From CAYSYY01 sp964576115 [NCBI: uncultured Gemmatimonadota bacterium] (lineage in GTDB: Bacteria > Blakebacterota > Blakebacteria > Blakebacterales), in the NCBI GenBank assembly GCA_964576115.1, contig CAZNUA010000017.1:1837-45890 (forward strand): 44,054 nucleotides of DNA. The letters run 5' to 3'. Every line of letters begins with the position of its first letter. The stretch's first letter is position 1. Under the pieces are notes generated by a model. It was not told the DNA's origin. It did not search any database and worked only from the letters and a program-made list of their open reading frames with translations. This document shows positions 19,001 through 27,391 of this stretch, one piece after another. Position numbers and translations under genes: made by a program.

Positions 19001-20859
19001 CCCCGGTCCCCTTCGCCCATGGTGTCCACGATCCGGGCCGCCAGTACCTCGCCGATGCCCCGCACCCCGGCGATCGCCTCGACCCCCGACTGCAGCATCC
19101 GCCGCACGCTTCCGAATTCGGCCAGCAGGGCCCGGGCTTTGGCCTCGCCCACTCCCGGTACCTCGGTCAGCAGCGTCACCCGGACGCGCCGGTCGCGGCG
19201 GGTGCGGTGATAGCCGAGGGCGAAGCGGTGGACCTCGTCGCGGATCCGCTGCAGCAGGCGCAGGGCGGGCGATTTCCGCCCGAGCGTCTGCGGTCCCTCT
19301 ACTTCGGGCAGGTAGATCTCCTCGAGCCGTTTCGCCAATCCGATCACGGGCAGGGCGAGACGATCGATACCGAGCGAATCGAGAACGCGCCCGGCGGCTT
19401 CGAGCTGGGTCCGTCCGCCGTCGATCAGCAGCAGATCGGGCAGGTTGTCGTCTGTCTCGCCTGTCAGGAGTCGGCGGTAGTGGCGTTCGACGGCCTCGGC
19501 GATGCCGGCCGGGTCGTCCCCGCCGCAGGCCCGGCGCAGATTGAACCGCCGGTAGCGGTTCTTGACCGGTTCGCCGTTGTGAAAGCAGACCAGACCGGCG
19601 ACCGGGTCGCTACCCTGGATGTGGCTGACATCCACCGCTTCGATCAGGTGCGGGGGGCGCGGCAGATCAAGGTCGCTCTGCAGACAGGCGATACCGGCCG
19701 GCACGAAATCGTCCCGGCCCTCACGACGGGCGATCATTTCGCGCAGGCGGTAACGGGCGTCGGTCGCAGCCAGTTCCTGTACGGCTGCAGCAGCGCCCTG
19801 CCGGGCCTGACGCAGGTTCACCCGCCGGCCCTGTCGCCGGCCGAGAGCTTCGGCAATGACGTCCCGGTCGGCCAGGCTCACCGGCACATACACCGTCGCC
19901 GGAATGTGGCTGGCCCGCAGGTAGTGGCGCAGGATGAGCCCGGCGAGGATCTCCTCGTCGACCTCCCCGACCTCCCCGCCCTCCCCCGGACCGGCTCCGG
20001 GCAGGGTGAAGGTATAGACCTCGCGGCCGAGCAGACGGCCCTCCCTGACCTGCGAGATGAGCCCGAGCCCCGCGGTGCCCGAAACCGCCGGGGTCACGAC
20101 ATCGAAGTCGACCCGTTTCTCGGACACCACCCGCTGGCGCTGGGTGGCCTTGCGCACGGCGGTGATACGGTCGCGCAGCCGGGCGGCGTGTTCGTAACGG
20201 TGGTCGGCGGCAGCGGCCTGCATGTCGCATTCGAGTTCGTCGAGGAGCTCGCCGGTACGTCCCCGCAGGAAGAGACGGACCTCGGCTACCAGAGCGAGAT
20301 ATTCGGACCGGCTCACCCGGTCGGTGCAGGGGGCGACGCAGCGGCCGATATGATACTCGAGGCATTCGCGGGCGTTCGGATCGCGGAAGGGAATCTCGTA
20401 CGAGCAGGTCCGCAGGGGAAAGATGGCGAGCAGGGAATCGAGCATGCTCTCCATGGCCGACGCGCTCGTATAGGGACCGAAATAGGTCGCGCCGTCGTCG
20501 TCCACCTCGCGGGTTTTGAATACCCGCGGGTACTCCTCCTCGGTCAGTTTCAGGTAGGGATACCTCTTGTCGTCTTTCAGATCGATGTTGAAACGGGGCC
20601 GGTGCTCCTTGATGAGAGTCTGTTCCAGGATCAGGGCTTCGGCCTCGCTCCCGCAGGGAATGAAATCGAAACCCCGCACCTGTTCGGCGATCGGCCCGGC
20701 CCATGGCGAGGCCGAAGCGCCGGTGAGGTGGGAGCGCAACCGGGCCCGCAGATCGACCGCCTTGCCGATATAGATGATCCGCTCACGGCGGTCGGTCAGC
20801 AGGTAGACCCCGGTCCGGCGCGGTACCCGTGTGAGCCGGTCCCTGAGATTTTCGGTCAT
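18997..20859 (-). CDS. uvrC: Excinuclease ABC subunit UvrC
   Basis: UvrC makes the dual incisions in nucleotide excision repair after UvrA/UvrB find damage. The 620-residue protein has the GIY-YIG nuclease domain at about 14-95 (GVYLLTD, IIYIGKAVDLRARLRSH), a UVR motif at about 205-240 (ELECDMQAAAADHRYEHAAR), the C-terminal RNase H-like endonuclease domain (LLIDGGRTQLEAA with its Asp) and terminal helix-hairpin-helix repeats (EVPGVGEAKARALLAEFGSV). Length is normal. Cysteines at CSYEIPFRD, CLEYHIGRCVAPC match the conserved Cys set seen in many UvrC proteins, thought to bind an Fe-S cluster. It starts 22 bases after pgsA and overlaps xerD at its end. Confidence 0.97.
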   Translation of the reverse strand: MTENLRDRLTRVPRRTGVYLLTDRRERIIYIGKAVDLRARLRSHLTGASASPWAGPIAEQVRGFDFIPCGSEAEALILEQTLIKEHRPRFNIDLKDDKRYPYLKLTEEEYPRVFKTREVDDDGATYFGPYTSASAMESMLDSLLAIFPLRTCSYEIPFRDPNARECLEYHIGRCVAPCTDRVSRSEYLALVAEVRLFLRGRTGELLDELECDMQAAAADHRYEHAARLRDRITAVRKATQRQRVVSEKRVDFDVVTPAVSGTAGLGLISQVREGRLLGREVYTFTLPGAGPGEGGEVGEVDEEILAGLILRHYLRASHIPATVYVPVSLADRDVIAEALGRRQGRRVNLRQARQGAAAAVQELAATDARYRLREMIARREGRDDFVPAGIACLQSDLDLPRPPHLIEAVDVSHIQGSDPVAGLVCFHNGEPVKNRYRRFNLRRACGGDDPAGIAEAVERHYRRLLTGETDDNLPDLLLIDGGRTQLEAAGRVLDSLGIDRLALPVIGLAKRLEEIYLPEVEGPQTLGRKSPALRLLQRIRDEVHRFALGYHRTRRDRRVRVTLLTEVPGVGEAKARALLAEFGSVRRMLQSGVEAIAGVRGIGEVLAARIVDTMGEGDRG

Positions 20860-20881
20860 GGCCCGGGTCCTGCAGGAGCCC

Positions 20882-21508
20882 TCATGATCGTGTGCGCGCT
20901 TCGCGCATGACCCGGTTGAAGACAGAGGCGTACATCAGACCGCTGGCGATGATGAGGGCCGTGCCGATCCAGACCAGGATCTGACCGATCGCGATCAGCT
21001 GCATGGTATAGGCCACCATGACGGCCAGCAGGACCGCGGTGGTGACTTTGCCCAGCATATTGCTCGGCATCACCAGGTCGCGGTTCAGAAACAGCAGGTA
21101 GGAGACGGTGAGGATGACGAAGTCGCGCCCGATATACAGGACGACGAACCAGAGCGGCAGATCGCGCAGCAGTACCAGGACCACGCCGAGGGCGCCGACG
21201 AAGATTTTGTCCGCGACCGGATCGATGATCTTGCCCAACTGGCTGATCTCGTTCCGGCGACGGGCCACGAGACCGTCGAAGAAATCGGTCAGGGCCGCCA
21301 CGACCAGAAGCACCAGAGCGGCGGCATCGCAGCCGGGCCGGTTCTGCAGCAGCAGCAGAACGATGAACGGAACCAGCAGAATACGAACGAAAGAAAGCAG
21401 ATTGGCCAGCGTGAATACCCGCTCGGTCTCGAGCAGCTCCCGGCGCCGCTGACGGCGTCCGGCGGAATCGCGGATCAGGTCGCGGGTGTCGCCCAGGGTC
21501 TGCTTCAT
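20882..21508 (-). CDS. pgsA: CDP-diacylglycerol-glycerol-3-phosphate phosphatidyltransferase PgsA
   Basis: PgsA makes phosphatidylglycerol phosphate from CDP-diacylglycerol and glycerol 3-phosphate at the inner membrane. The 208-residue membrane protein has the CDP-alcohol phosphotransferase signature with Asp75, Asp78-Gly79, Ala82-Arg83, Gly92, Asp96 and Asp100, i.e. D-x2-DG-x2-AR-x8-G-x3-D-x3-D, in the right spacing. The N-terminal ~30 residues are charged and longer than usual. The motif does not separate PgsA from related CDP-alcohol transferases, but LANLLSFVRILLVPF and the small size favour PgsA. ATG at 21508 overlaps the recN stop. Confidence 0.88.
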   Translation of the reverse strand: MKQTLGDTRDLIRDSAGRRQRRRELLETERVFTLANLLSFVRILLVPFIVLLLLQNRPGCDAAALVLLVVAALTDFFDGLVARRRNEISQLGKIIDPVADKIFVGALGVVLVLLRDLPLWFVVLYIGRDFVILTVSYLLFLNRDLVMPSNMLGKVTTAVLLAVMVAYTMQLIAIGQILVWIGTALIIASGLMYASVFNRVMREARTRS

Positions 21509-23229
21509 TGCGTCCCGTCCTCAGCTGCAGTGTGATCCAGAAGCCGGCGGGCGTGCTCGAGCCCGTCCTCGCCCCCCGCTTCGCCGCTCATCAGGACCGC
21601 CAGGGCCTCGCTGCGGGCCTCGCCGCTCAGATTCCGTATGCGGACCTGCGCGCCCGTTTCGTCGAGGTCTTTCTCGACCAGCAGGTGCCGGTGACCGCGG
21701 CGGGCGATCTGCGGCAGATGAGTGATGGCAAGTACCTGGTGCGCCTCGGCCAGGGCTTCGAGTTTCTGGCCGACGCAGTCGGCGGTCCGGCCCCCTATGC
21801 CGCTGTCGATCTCGTCGAAAACAAGCGTTGGAATCCGTGAGGCGCCGCCGAAAACGCTTTTCAAGGCCAACATTATACGGCTGATCTCACCACCGGACGC
21901 AACCTTCGGCAGACCCAGCAGGGGTGCCTTCGGATCGGTCGCGAGCTGGAATTCGATGCGGTCGATGCCGTGAACAGCGGCCTCGTATCGCCCGCCTTCG
22001 GGATCCCCGATGAGCCCTGCGGGGCTTTCGCGCCGTTCCCGGGCGACGGCGAACCGGGCCTCGGGCATGGCCAGATCGCGCAGCTGTCCGGCGACCGCGG
22101 CTTCGAATTTCCCGGCTGCGTCGTCCCGCTCCCGGCTCAGGTCCAGGGCGGCGACCGACAGCTCGGCGGTGAGACGTTCCAGCTCCTTTTCACGCCCGGC
22201 CAGATCTGTTTCGACCGCAAGGCCTTCGTTGAGAACGTCCTGCAGCTCTTCGCGCCGGGCCAGCAGAGCGGCTTCGCTGCCGCCGTATTTACGGGTCAGG
22301 CCGATGAGAGCCGAAAGCCGGTCGCGGAGACGGTCGCAGCGCTGCTGGTCGAAATCGAAGGCGTCGAGGTAGCGCCGCAGGGCGAGAACGCCCTCGTCGA
22401 GGGCCAGTCGGGCCTCCTCGAAGAGCGAGCCGGCTTCGTTCAGACGTTCGTCGAGAGCGGCCATGCGGACCAGTTCGCGGGCGGCGGTATTCAGTTCGGC
22501 GTTCAGCGGCTCCTCGCCTTCGGCGAAACGATCGATCAGATCGTGGAGGGCGGTTGCAATCCGTTCGGCGTTTTCGAGCCGGCGGACCTCCCGTTCCAGG
22601 TTGTCGATCTCCCCCGCCTGCGGGTCCAGGGCGTCGATTTCCGTCAGCTGAAAGGCCGTCAGCTCCCGTTTCTCGGCCAGTTCACGATTGCGCCGGCGCA
22701 GATCATCCAGTTCGCCCGAGGCCGCTTTATGGGCTGCCAGGAGTCCGTCGTAGGTGTCGCGCAGCGGATCCAGCCCGGCCCAGGCATCGAGGAGCAGAAC
22801 GTGACGTGCGGGCCTGATCAGGGATTGATGTTCGTGCTGGCCGTGCAGGTCGACCAGCTCGTCGCCGAGCGAGCGCAGGACTCCCACCGTGACGGCGGTG
22901 TCGTTCACGAAGGCCCGGCTGCGCCCGTCGGCACCGATTTCGCGGCGGATCAGGAGCGTGTTTTCCTCCGCGGTCAAACCGGATTCTTCGAGCCGGGCCA
23001 ACAGCGGCGAATCGGGATCGAGTTCGAACAGAGCCTCGACGTGGGCCCGATCCGCCCCCGCCCGCACCAGATCGCTGCTGGCCCGTTCGCCCAGCAGCAG
23101 TTGCAGCGCCCCGACCAGGACCGATTTTCCCGCTCCGGTCTCGCCGGTCAGGATCGTCAGCCGGGAATCGAGTTCGAGAGCGGCTTCCTCGATGACGGCG
23201 ATATTCCTGACGTGCAGTGAGCGCAACAT
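21505..23229 (-). CDS. recN: DNA repair protein RecN
   Basis: RecN is an SMC-like ATPase that acts in double-strand break repair. The 574-residue protein begins MLRSLHVRNIAVIEEAALEL, with Walker A GETGAGKS at 29-36. It has long charged helices (about 155-350) forming the coiled coil, the ABC signature ASGGEISRIMLALK at about 444-457 and Walker B LVFDEIDSGIGG. All features and length fit RecN rather than SMC or RecF. It starts 6 bases after comM and overlaps pgsA by 4 bases at its end. Confidence 0.96.
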   Translation of the reverse strand: MLRSLHVRNIAVIEEAALELDSRLTILTGETGAGKSVLVGALQLLLGERASSDLVRAGADRAHVEALFELDPDSPLLARLEESGLTAEENTLLIRREIGADGRSRAFVNDTAVTVGVLRSLGDELVDLHGQHEHQSLIRPARHVLLLDAWAGLDPLRDTYDGLLAAHKAASGELDDLRRRNRELAEKRELTAFQLTEIDALDPQAGEIDNLEREVRRLENAERIATALHDLIDRFAEGEEPLNAELNTAARELVRMAALDERLNEAGSLFEEARLALDEGVLALRRYLDAFDFDQQRCDRLRDRLSALIGLTRKYGGSEAALLARREELQDVLNEGLAVETDLAGREKELERLTAELSVAALDLSRERDDAAGKFEAAVAGQLRDLAMPEARFAVARERRESPAGLIGDPEGGRYEAAVHGIDRIEFQLATDPKAPLLGLPKVASGGEISRIMLALKSVFGGASRIPTLVFDEIDSGIGGRTADCVGQKLEALAEAHQVLAITHLPQIARRGHRHLLVEKDLDETGAQVRIRNLSGEARSEALAVLMSGEAGGEDGLEHARRLLDHTAAEDGTQ

Positions 23230-23235
23230 AAGAAC

Positions 23236-24816
23236 TCAATATATCCGACGCCCGACGCCCGCTGCAGAGGAAAGCGCCGCCCGGTCGCGTTCTCCCACCC
23301 GGAACTGCAGGGCTTCACCGATCTGCTCCGCCCCCACCCTGTCGCTGCCGGCCAGGTCTGCGAGGGTCCAGGCGACCTTGAGCAGGCGATGGTACGTCCG
23401 GGCCGAAAGCCCGTAGCTGACGACCGCCGTTTTGAGCATGCGCCGGCCCGCTTCGTCGGGGGGCGGCAGGTGTCTGAGTCCGGCCGGTGTGAGGGCTGCA
23501 TTGACCGGCGGGACACCGCTCATGACGGCGTTGGACGGACATTCGCTCAGCCTTTCGGCGGCCCGGCGTCGAGCCTCGACGACCCGCCCGTTGACCCGGT
23601 TCGAGGGTTCCCCCGAGCCGCTGTCGAGAGCCTCGACCTCGACCGGCGGGACGTCGACGTGGAGATCGATGCGGTCGAGCAGAGGTCCGGAGAGCCGGCT
23701 GCGGTAGCGATGAATCTGAAAGGGGGTACAGGTGCACTCCCGGCCGGGATGACCGAGGAAACCGCAGGGACAGGGATTGGCGGCCGCCGCCAGCATGAAA
23801 CGCGAGGGGAAGGCGATGGCGTGAGCGTTGCGGACGATCAGAACCCGCCCCTCTTCGAGCGGCTGGCGGAGCACGTCGAGAACCCGACCGCTGAACTCGG
23901 GGAGTTCGTCGAGGAAGAGAATCCCGTTGTGCGCCAGACTGATTTCCCCCGGCCGGGGCACCGAGCCTCCTCCGGCCAGGGCCGCGGCCGTGATGGTGTG
24001 GTGGGGCGCCCGGAACGGAGGGCGGGTGATCAGGGGGGAGGCGGGATCGAGCAGGCCGGCCACGCTCCAGATCTTGGTGGTCTCCATCGCTTCGGCGGGC
24101 CCGAGCGGGGGCAGGATCGAGGGCAGGCGCTGGGCCAGCATGCTCTTGCCCGCTCCCGGCGGTCCGAGGAGCAGGAAGCTGTGCCCCCCGGCGGCCGCTA
24201 TTTCGAGCGCCCGCCGGGCCAGGATCTGACCGCTGACATCGCGCAGGTCGGGCAGAACCGGTTCTCGGCCGCGGTCCCCGTCTGATTCGCAGCCGGGCAG
24301 CTCGCCGGTACCGTTCATGAACTCGGCGGCCTGACGAAGGTGCCGGGCCGAGCGTACCTCGAGCCCCTCGACCAGGGAGGCCTCCCGGGCATTGCCGCCC
24401 GCCACGATGAGTCCCTCCAGGCCCGCCTCGCGGCAGGCCAGAGCCATCGGGAAGATCCCCGGGATGGGATGGATTTCCCCATCCAGGCTGAGTTCTCCGG
24501 CCAGGCCCCAGCCCGCGAAACGGTCCTGGGCGATGTGCCCGAGGGCGCCGAGAATGGCCACGGCCAGCGGCAGGTCGAAACCGCTCCCCTCCTTGCGCCG
24601 GTCGGCCGGAGCCAGATTGGCGGTGATCTTGCGCAGGGGCAGAACGTAACCGGCGTTGCGGATCGCCGAGGACACCCTGACCCGGCTCTCCCGGACCGCC
24701 CCTTCGGCCAGACCGACCAGCAGAAAGGCGGGCAGACCCTGGGTGATATCCACTTCTACCCGCACGATATGTCCGTCGATGCCCATCACGCCGGCGGTCA
24801 TGGTTGCGGCCATCAT
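23236..24816 (-). CDS. comM: ComM/YifB family AAA+ ATPase (Mg-chelatase-like)
   Basis: ComM is a hexameric helicase that promotes branch migration during natural transformation; the wider YifB family is also found in species not known to transform. The 526-residue protein has the N-terminal ChlI/Lon-protease-like domain (VEVDITQGLPAFLLVGL), Walker A GPPGAGKS at about 217-224, the FRAPHHTITAAALAGGG motif, and the cysteine cluster NPCPCGFLGHPGRECTC. The C-terminal Mg-chelatase domain starts near RYRSRLSGPLLDRIDLHVDV. ATG at 24816 has AAAAGGAG upstream with 8-base spacing; a second ATG follows at once. It is the first gene of the long leftward run, sharing a 51-bp divergent gap with the glycosyltransferase gene. 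Confidence 0.95.
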   Translation of the reverse strand: MMAATMTAGVMGIDGHIVRVEVDITQGLPAFLLVGLAEGAVRESRVRVSSAIRNAGYVLPLRKITANLAPADRRKEGSGFDLPLAVAILGALGHIAQDRFAGWGLAGELSLDGEIHPIPGIFPMALACREAGLEGLIVAGGNAREASLVEGLEVRSARHLRQAAEFMNGTGELPGCESDGDRGREPVLPDLRDVSGQILARRALEIAAAGGHSFLLLGPPGAGKSMLAQRLPSILPPLGPAEAMETTKIWSVAGLLDPASPLITRPPFRAPHHTITAAALAGGGSVPRPGEISLAHNGILFLDELPEFSGRVLDVLRQPLEEGRVLIVRNAHAIAFPSRFMLAAAANPCPCGFLGHPGRECTCTPFQIHRYRSRLSGPLLDRIDLHVDVPPVEVEALDSGSGEPSNRVNGRVVEARRRAAERLSECPSNAVMSGVPPVNAALTPAGLRHLPPPDEAGRRMLKTAVVSYGLSARTYHRLLKVAWTLADLAGSDRVGAEQIGEALQFRVGERDRAALSSAAGVGRRIY

Positions 24817-24855
24817 TGTTCTCTCTCCTTTTGCCGGGGGCTCGACCTTTCGGCT

Positions 24856-24860
24856 GGAGG
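24856..24860 (+). promoter_or_regulatory. Shine-Dalgarno deciding the GTG start of the glycosyltransferase
   Basis: GGAGG lies 7 bases before GTG at 24868, ideal spacing. The in-frame ATG at 24892 has no comparable element, so the GTG is the better start. Confidence 0.7.
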
Positions 24861-24867
24861 ACCTGCC

Positions 24868-26046
24868 GTGCCGACTCTATCCTTGGATCTCATGACGTTT
24901 TCGCTCGCGCATCCGGCCGGCGCCCTGACGCTGCTTCTGGCCCTGTTCTGGGGCGGGCTGGCATACACCTTTGCCCGGGCCGCCCGTCGGGCCCTCCGGC
25001 AGCCGGACACTCCCGACCCCGGTCTTCCCCGGCCGGCGGTCAGCGTCGTCATCGCCGCCCGCAACGAAGCCGACACCATCGGCGGACTGCTCCGCAGTCT
25101 GCTCGCCGTCGACTGGCCCCGCGACCGGCTCGAAATCATCGTCGCCGACGATCGCTCCACCGACGCGACCGCCGCCGAAATCGACGCGGTCGCCGCTGAA
25201 TCCGGCGGTATCGTGCGCCGGCTCGCGATAGATCGCGTGCCGGCCGGATGGACCCCGAAGAAGTGGGCCCTGCAGACGGCCGTCGACTCGGCCGGTGGCG
25301 AGATCGTTTTGACCACCGATGCCGACTGTCGGGTGGGCCCGGAGTGGATCGAACGCCTGACGGCTCCGCTGCGCCGGGCCGACGGGCCCGAATTGTGCGG
25401 CGGACCGGTCGACTATGCGGGGGCCGTGGCCTGGCGCTGGCCGAAGCGTCTGCTGCGCGTCGAATTTTTTTCGCTCTCGGTCACCGCCGCCGGTTCGCTG
25501 GCGGCCGGCCTGCCGCTGGTGATCTCGGCCCAGAACATGGCTTTCACGCGCGATCTCTTCAGACGCTGCGGGGGGTACGAACCGCACGCCGCGATTCCCT
25601 CGGGAGACGATGTCTTCCTGCTCTTCGCAGCCGATGCGGCCGGGATCGGGACCGGATACGTGCTCGAGCCCGGGGCGGTCGTCACCACCCGCGCGCCTGC
25701 CTCCTGGGCCGAGTTTTATCATCAGCGCACCCGCTGGGCGTCCAAGGGCCTGCGCTACCCCCGCCGACCCCGGCTCGTCAGCGCCCTGGTCTGGCTCGTG
25801 AACGCCTCGCTCCTGCTCTCGGTCGCCGCGGCCGCGCTCGGTTGCGGTGCCCTCTGGCCGTGGGCGGCGGCCGGGCTGGTCCTCAAAGGGCTGGGCGAGA
25901 TCGCTCTGCTCCGGCTCACAAAGCGGTTCGGCCTGAAACATCTCGGCATCGACTACCTCACCGGGGTTCCACTCCACCTGATATACGTGACCCTTTTCGG
26001 GGCGGTGGGAGCGCTCGGTCTCTTCCGCTGGAAGGAGAGCACCTGA
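24868..26046 (+). CDS. Membrane glycosyltransferase, family 2
   Basis: The predicted 392-residue protein has an N-terminal membrane helix (about 17-37), a GT-A catalytic domain and two to three C-terminal helices. The GT2 motifs are SVVIAARNEADTIGGLLRSL, the nucleotide-sugar Asp pair in IIVADDRSTDAT, the metal-binding DADCR, SGDDVFLLF and the QRTRW (QxxRW) acceptor motif. This layout fits a transferase that builds a glycolipid or exports a glycan at the cytoplasmic face of the inner membrane. Substrate and product are not assignable; carotenoid glycosyl- or ceramide-type transferases look similar. It diverges from comM and ends convergent with the FAD oxidoreductase gene. The next gene leftward on the other strand is isoprenoid-related, which is a weak hint only. 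Confidence 0.85.
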   Translation: MPTLSLDLMTFSLAHPAGALTLLLALFWGGLAYTFARAARRALRQPDTPDPGLPRPAVSVVIAARNEADTIGGLLRSLLAVDWPRDRLEIIVADDRSTDATAAEIDAVAAESGGIVRRLAIDRVPAGWTPKKWALQTAVDSAGGEIVLTTDADCRVGPEWIERLTAPLRRADGPELCGGPVDYAGAVAWRWPKRLLRVEFFSLSVTAAGSLAAGLPLVISAQNMAFTRDLFRRCGGYEPHAAIPSGDDVFLLFAADAAGIGTGYVLEPGAVVTTRAPASWAEFYHQRTRWASKGLRYPRRPRLVSALVWLVNASLLLSVAAAALGCGALWPWAAAGLVLKGLGEIALLRLTKRFGLKHLGIDYLTGVPLHLIYVTLFGAVGALGLFRWKEST

Positions 26047-26149
26047 ACCGGGCGGCATGAACGGTCTCTTTCCCGGGGGACGGGGCATGGGGGGGCCCAT
26101 CGGGGGAAGGCGAGTATAACAGCTAGCTGCGACGTTTCACAGCATACGA

Positions 26150-27391
26150 TCAGAGCGGTTCGGACGGGTACCCGCTCCGGCGCCGGCCGATCCGCCAGTG
26201 CCGGAAATAGGGAACGATGGTCACGAGAAGCAGGGGGTGACGGCGCACGGCGGCGCTGACGGCCGTATACAGCCGTCGCTTTTCGGTCGGCCGGGCTTCG
26301 AGCTCGGTGACCAGGGCTTCGCGGGTTTCATCGGACAGACGGGTGATGATGTCAGCCAGGCGGTAATGATCGGCATGCAGTCGGCCCAGCATCCGCCGCC
26401 ATCGCCGGTCGTAACGCCGCAGGTAGCGGGCTTCGGTGCGATCGCAGCGGCAGGCAGCGGCGGCGATGGTGCCGGCCAGCAGCCCGGCCCGCATGCCGCT
26501 CGATATCCCGGCTCCGCTCAGGGGATTGATCTGATGAGCGGCGTCACCGGCCAGAAGCAGCCCGTCGGCGCTGATGCGCTCCAGAGTGGGCGCGATGATC
26601 ACTCCCCCGCCCGTCTCGCCGCATCGTACGGCCTCGGGGAAACGCTCCGCCACCCAGCGGTCGAGATGCTCCTTCGCGCTCAGACTCCCGCTTGAACGGT
26701 GACGGACGACCCCGAGACCGACATTGGCCTCTCCCCCGCCCCGGGGGAAGACCCAGCCGTAACCGCCGGGTGCGATCCGGTCCCCATACGCCAGTTCGAT
26801 CGTATCGGCGGGTACATCGAGGTTCCCGAGACAGTACTGATGGCACGATTCCATCAAGGCCGGCGGCACACCCGTATCCAGCCCCCCCCAGCGTCCGACC
26901 CGGCTCACGATGCCGTCGGCGCCGATCACGATCCGGGCCGCGATCGGGTGTTCGGTACCGTCGTGACGAACCCTGACCACCCACCGGCCGCCGCTGCGTT
27001 CCATGCCCGCCGCCCGTGCTCCGGTCACGACCCGGGCTCCGGCGCCGGCCGCCCGCTCGGCCAGGGCTGGATCGAAGCGGCTGCGGTCGAGGATATACCC
27101 CTCCAGCTCGCTGGCCATGGTCACGCCCCTGCCCGACGGCCCGGAGAGTCGGACGAACCGGATGCGGTTGCGCACCAGTTCGGGGTCGGGCGTTCCGAGG
27201 AAGGCGCGGTAGGCCCGGGCACTCACGCCTTCGGCGCAGCGGACCGGGAGCCCGATCGCTTCGTCTTCCTCGATCAGGCAGGTGTCGGCCCCGACGTCGG
27301 CGGCGGACCGGGCCGCGCACGATCCGGCCGGTCCGGCGCCGATGACCAGCACATCGCACCGGTCAGGGAGGGCAGCCTCGGTTGCCTTCAA
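26150..27391 (-). CDS. FAD-dependent oxidoreductase, geranylgeranyl reductase family
   Basis: The 413-residue flavoprotein starts with a Rossmann fold: CDVLVIGAGPAGSCAARSA with GxGxxG at 18-23, then the acidic ribose-binding end of strand 2 in CLIEEDEAIGLPVRCAEGVS. That last block, with PxxCAEG, is typical of the geranylgeranyl reductase family, which saturates isoprenoid chains. GLLLAGDAAHQINPLSGAGI is the second FAD contact. The start appears to be TTG at 27391, inside the end of purF (29-base overlap), with AAAGGA 5 bases upstream; no ATG or GTG fits before the Rossmann motif. Substrate is unknown: menaquinone or another polyprenyl chain are candidates. Other group 1 flavin monooxygenase-like roles are possible. 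Confidence 0.85.
   Translation of the reverse strand: MKATEAALPDRCDVLVIGAGPAGSCAARSAADVGADTCLIEEDEAIGLPVRCAEGVSARAYRAFLGTPDPELVRNRIRFVRLSGPSGRGVTMASELEGYILDRSRFDPALAERAAGAGARVVTGARAAGMERSGGRWVVRVRHDGTEHPIAARIVIGADGIVSRVGRWGGLDTGVPPALMESCHQYCLGNLDVPADTIELAYGDRIAPGGYGWVFPRGGGEANVGLGVVRHRSSGSLSAKEHLDRWVAERFPEAVRCGETGGGVIIAPTLERISADGLLLAGDAAHQINPLSGAGISSGMRAGLLAGTIAAAACRCDRTEARYLRRYDRRWRRMLGRLHADHYRLADIITRLSDETREALVTELEARPTEKRRLYTAVSAAVRRHPLLLVTIVPYFRHWRIGRRRSGYPSEPL

Noticed and set aside
26047-26149. Terminator or operator in the gap after the glycosyltransferase (palindrome CAGCTAGCTG at 26120-26129 and ATGGG/CCCAT near 26087)
   Set aside because: The stems are short (5 bp) and lack a U-tract; a 10-bp palindrome alone is not enough.
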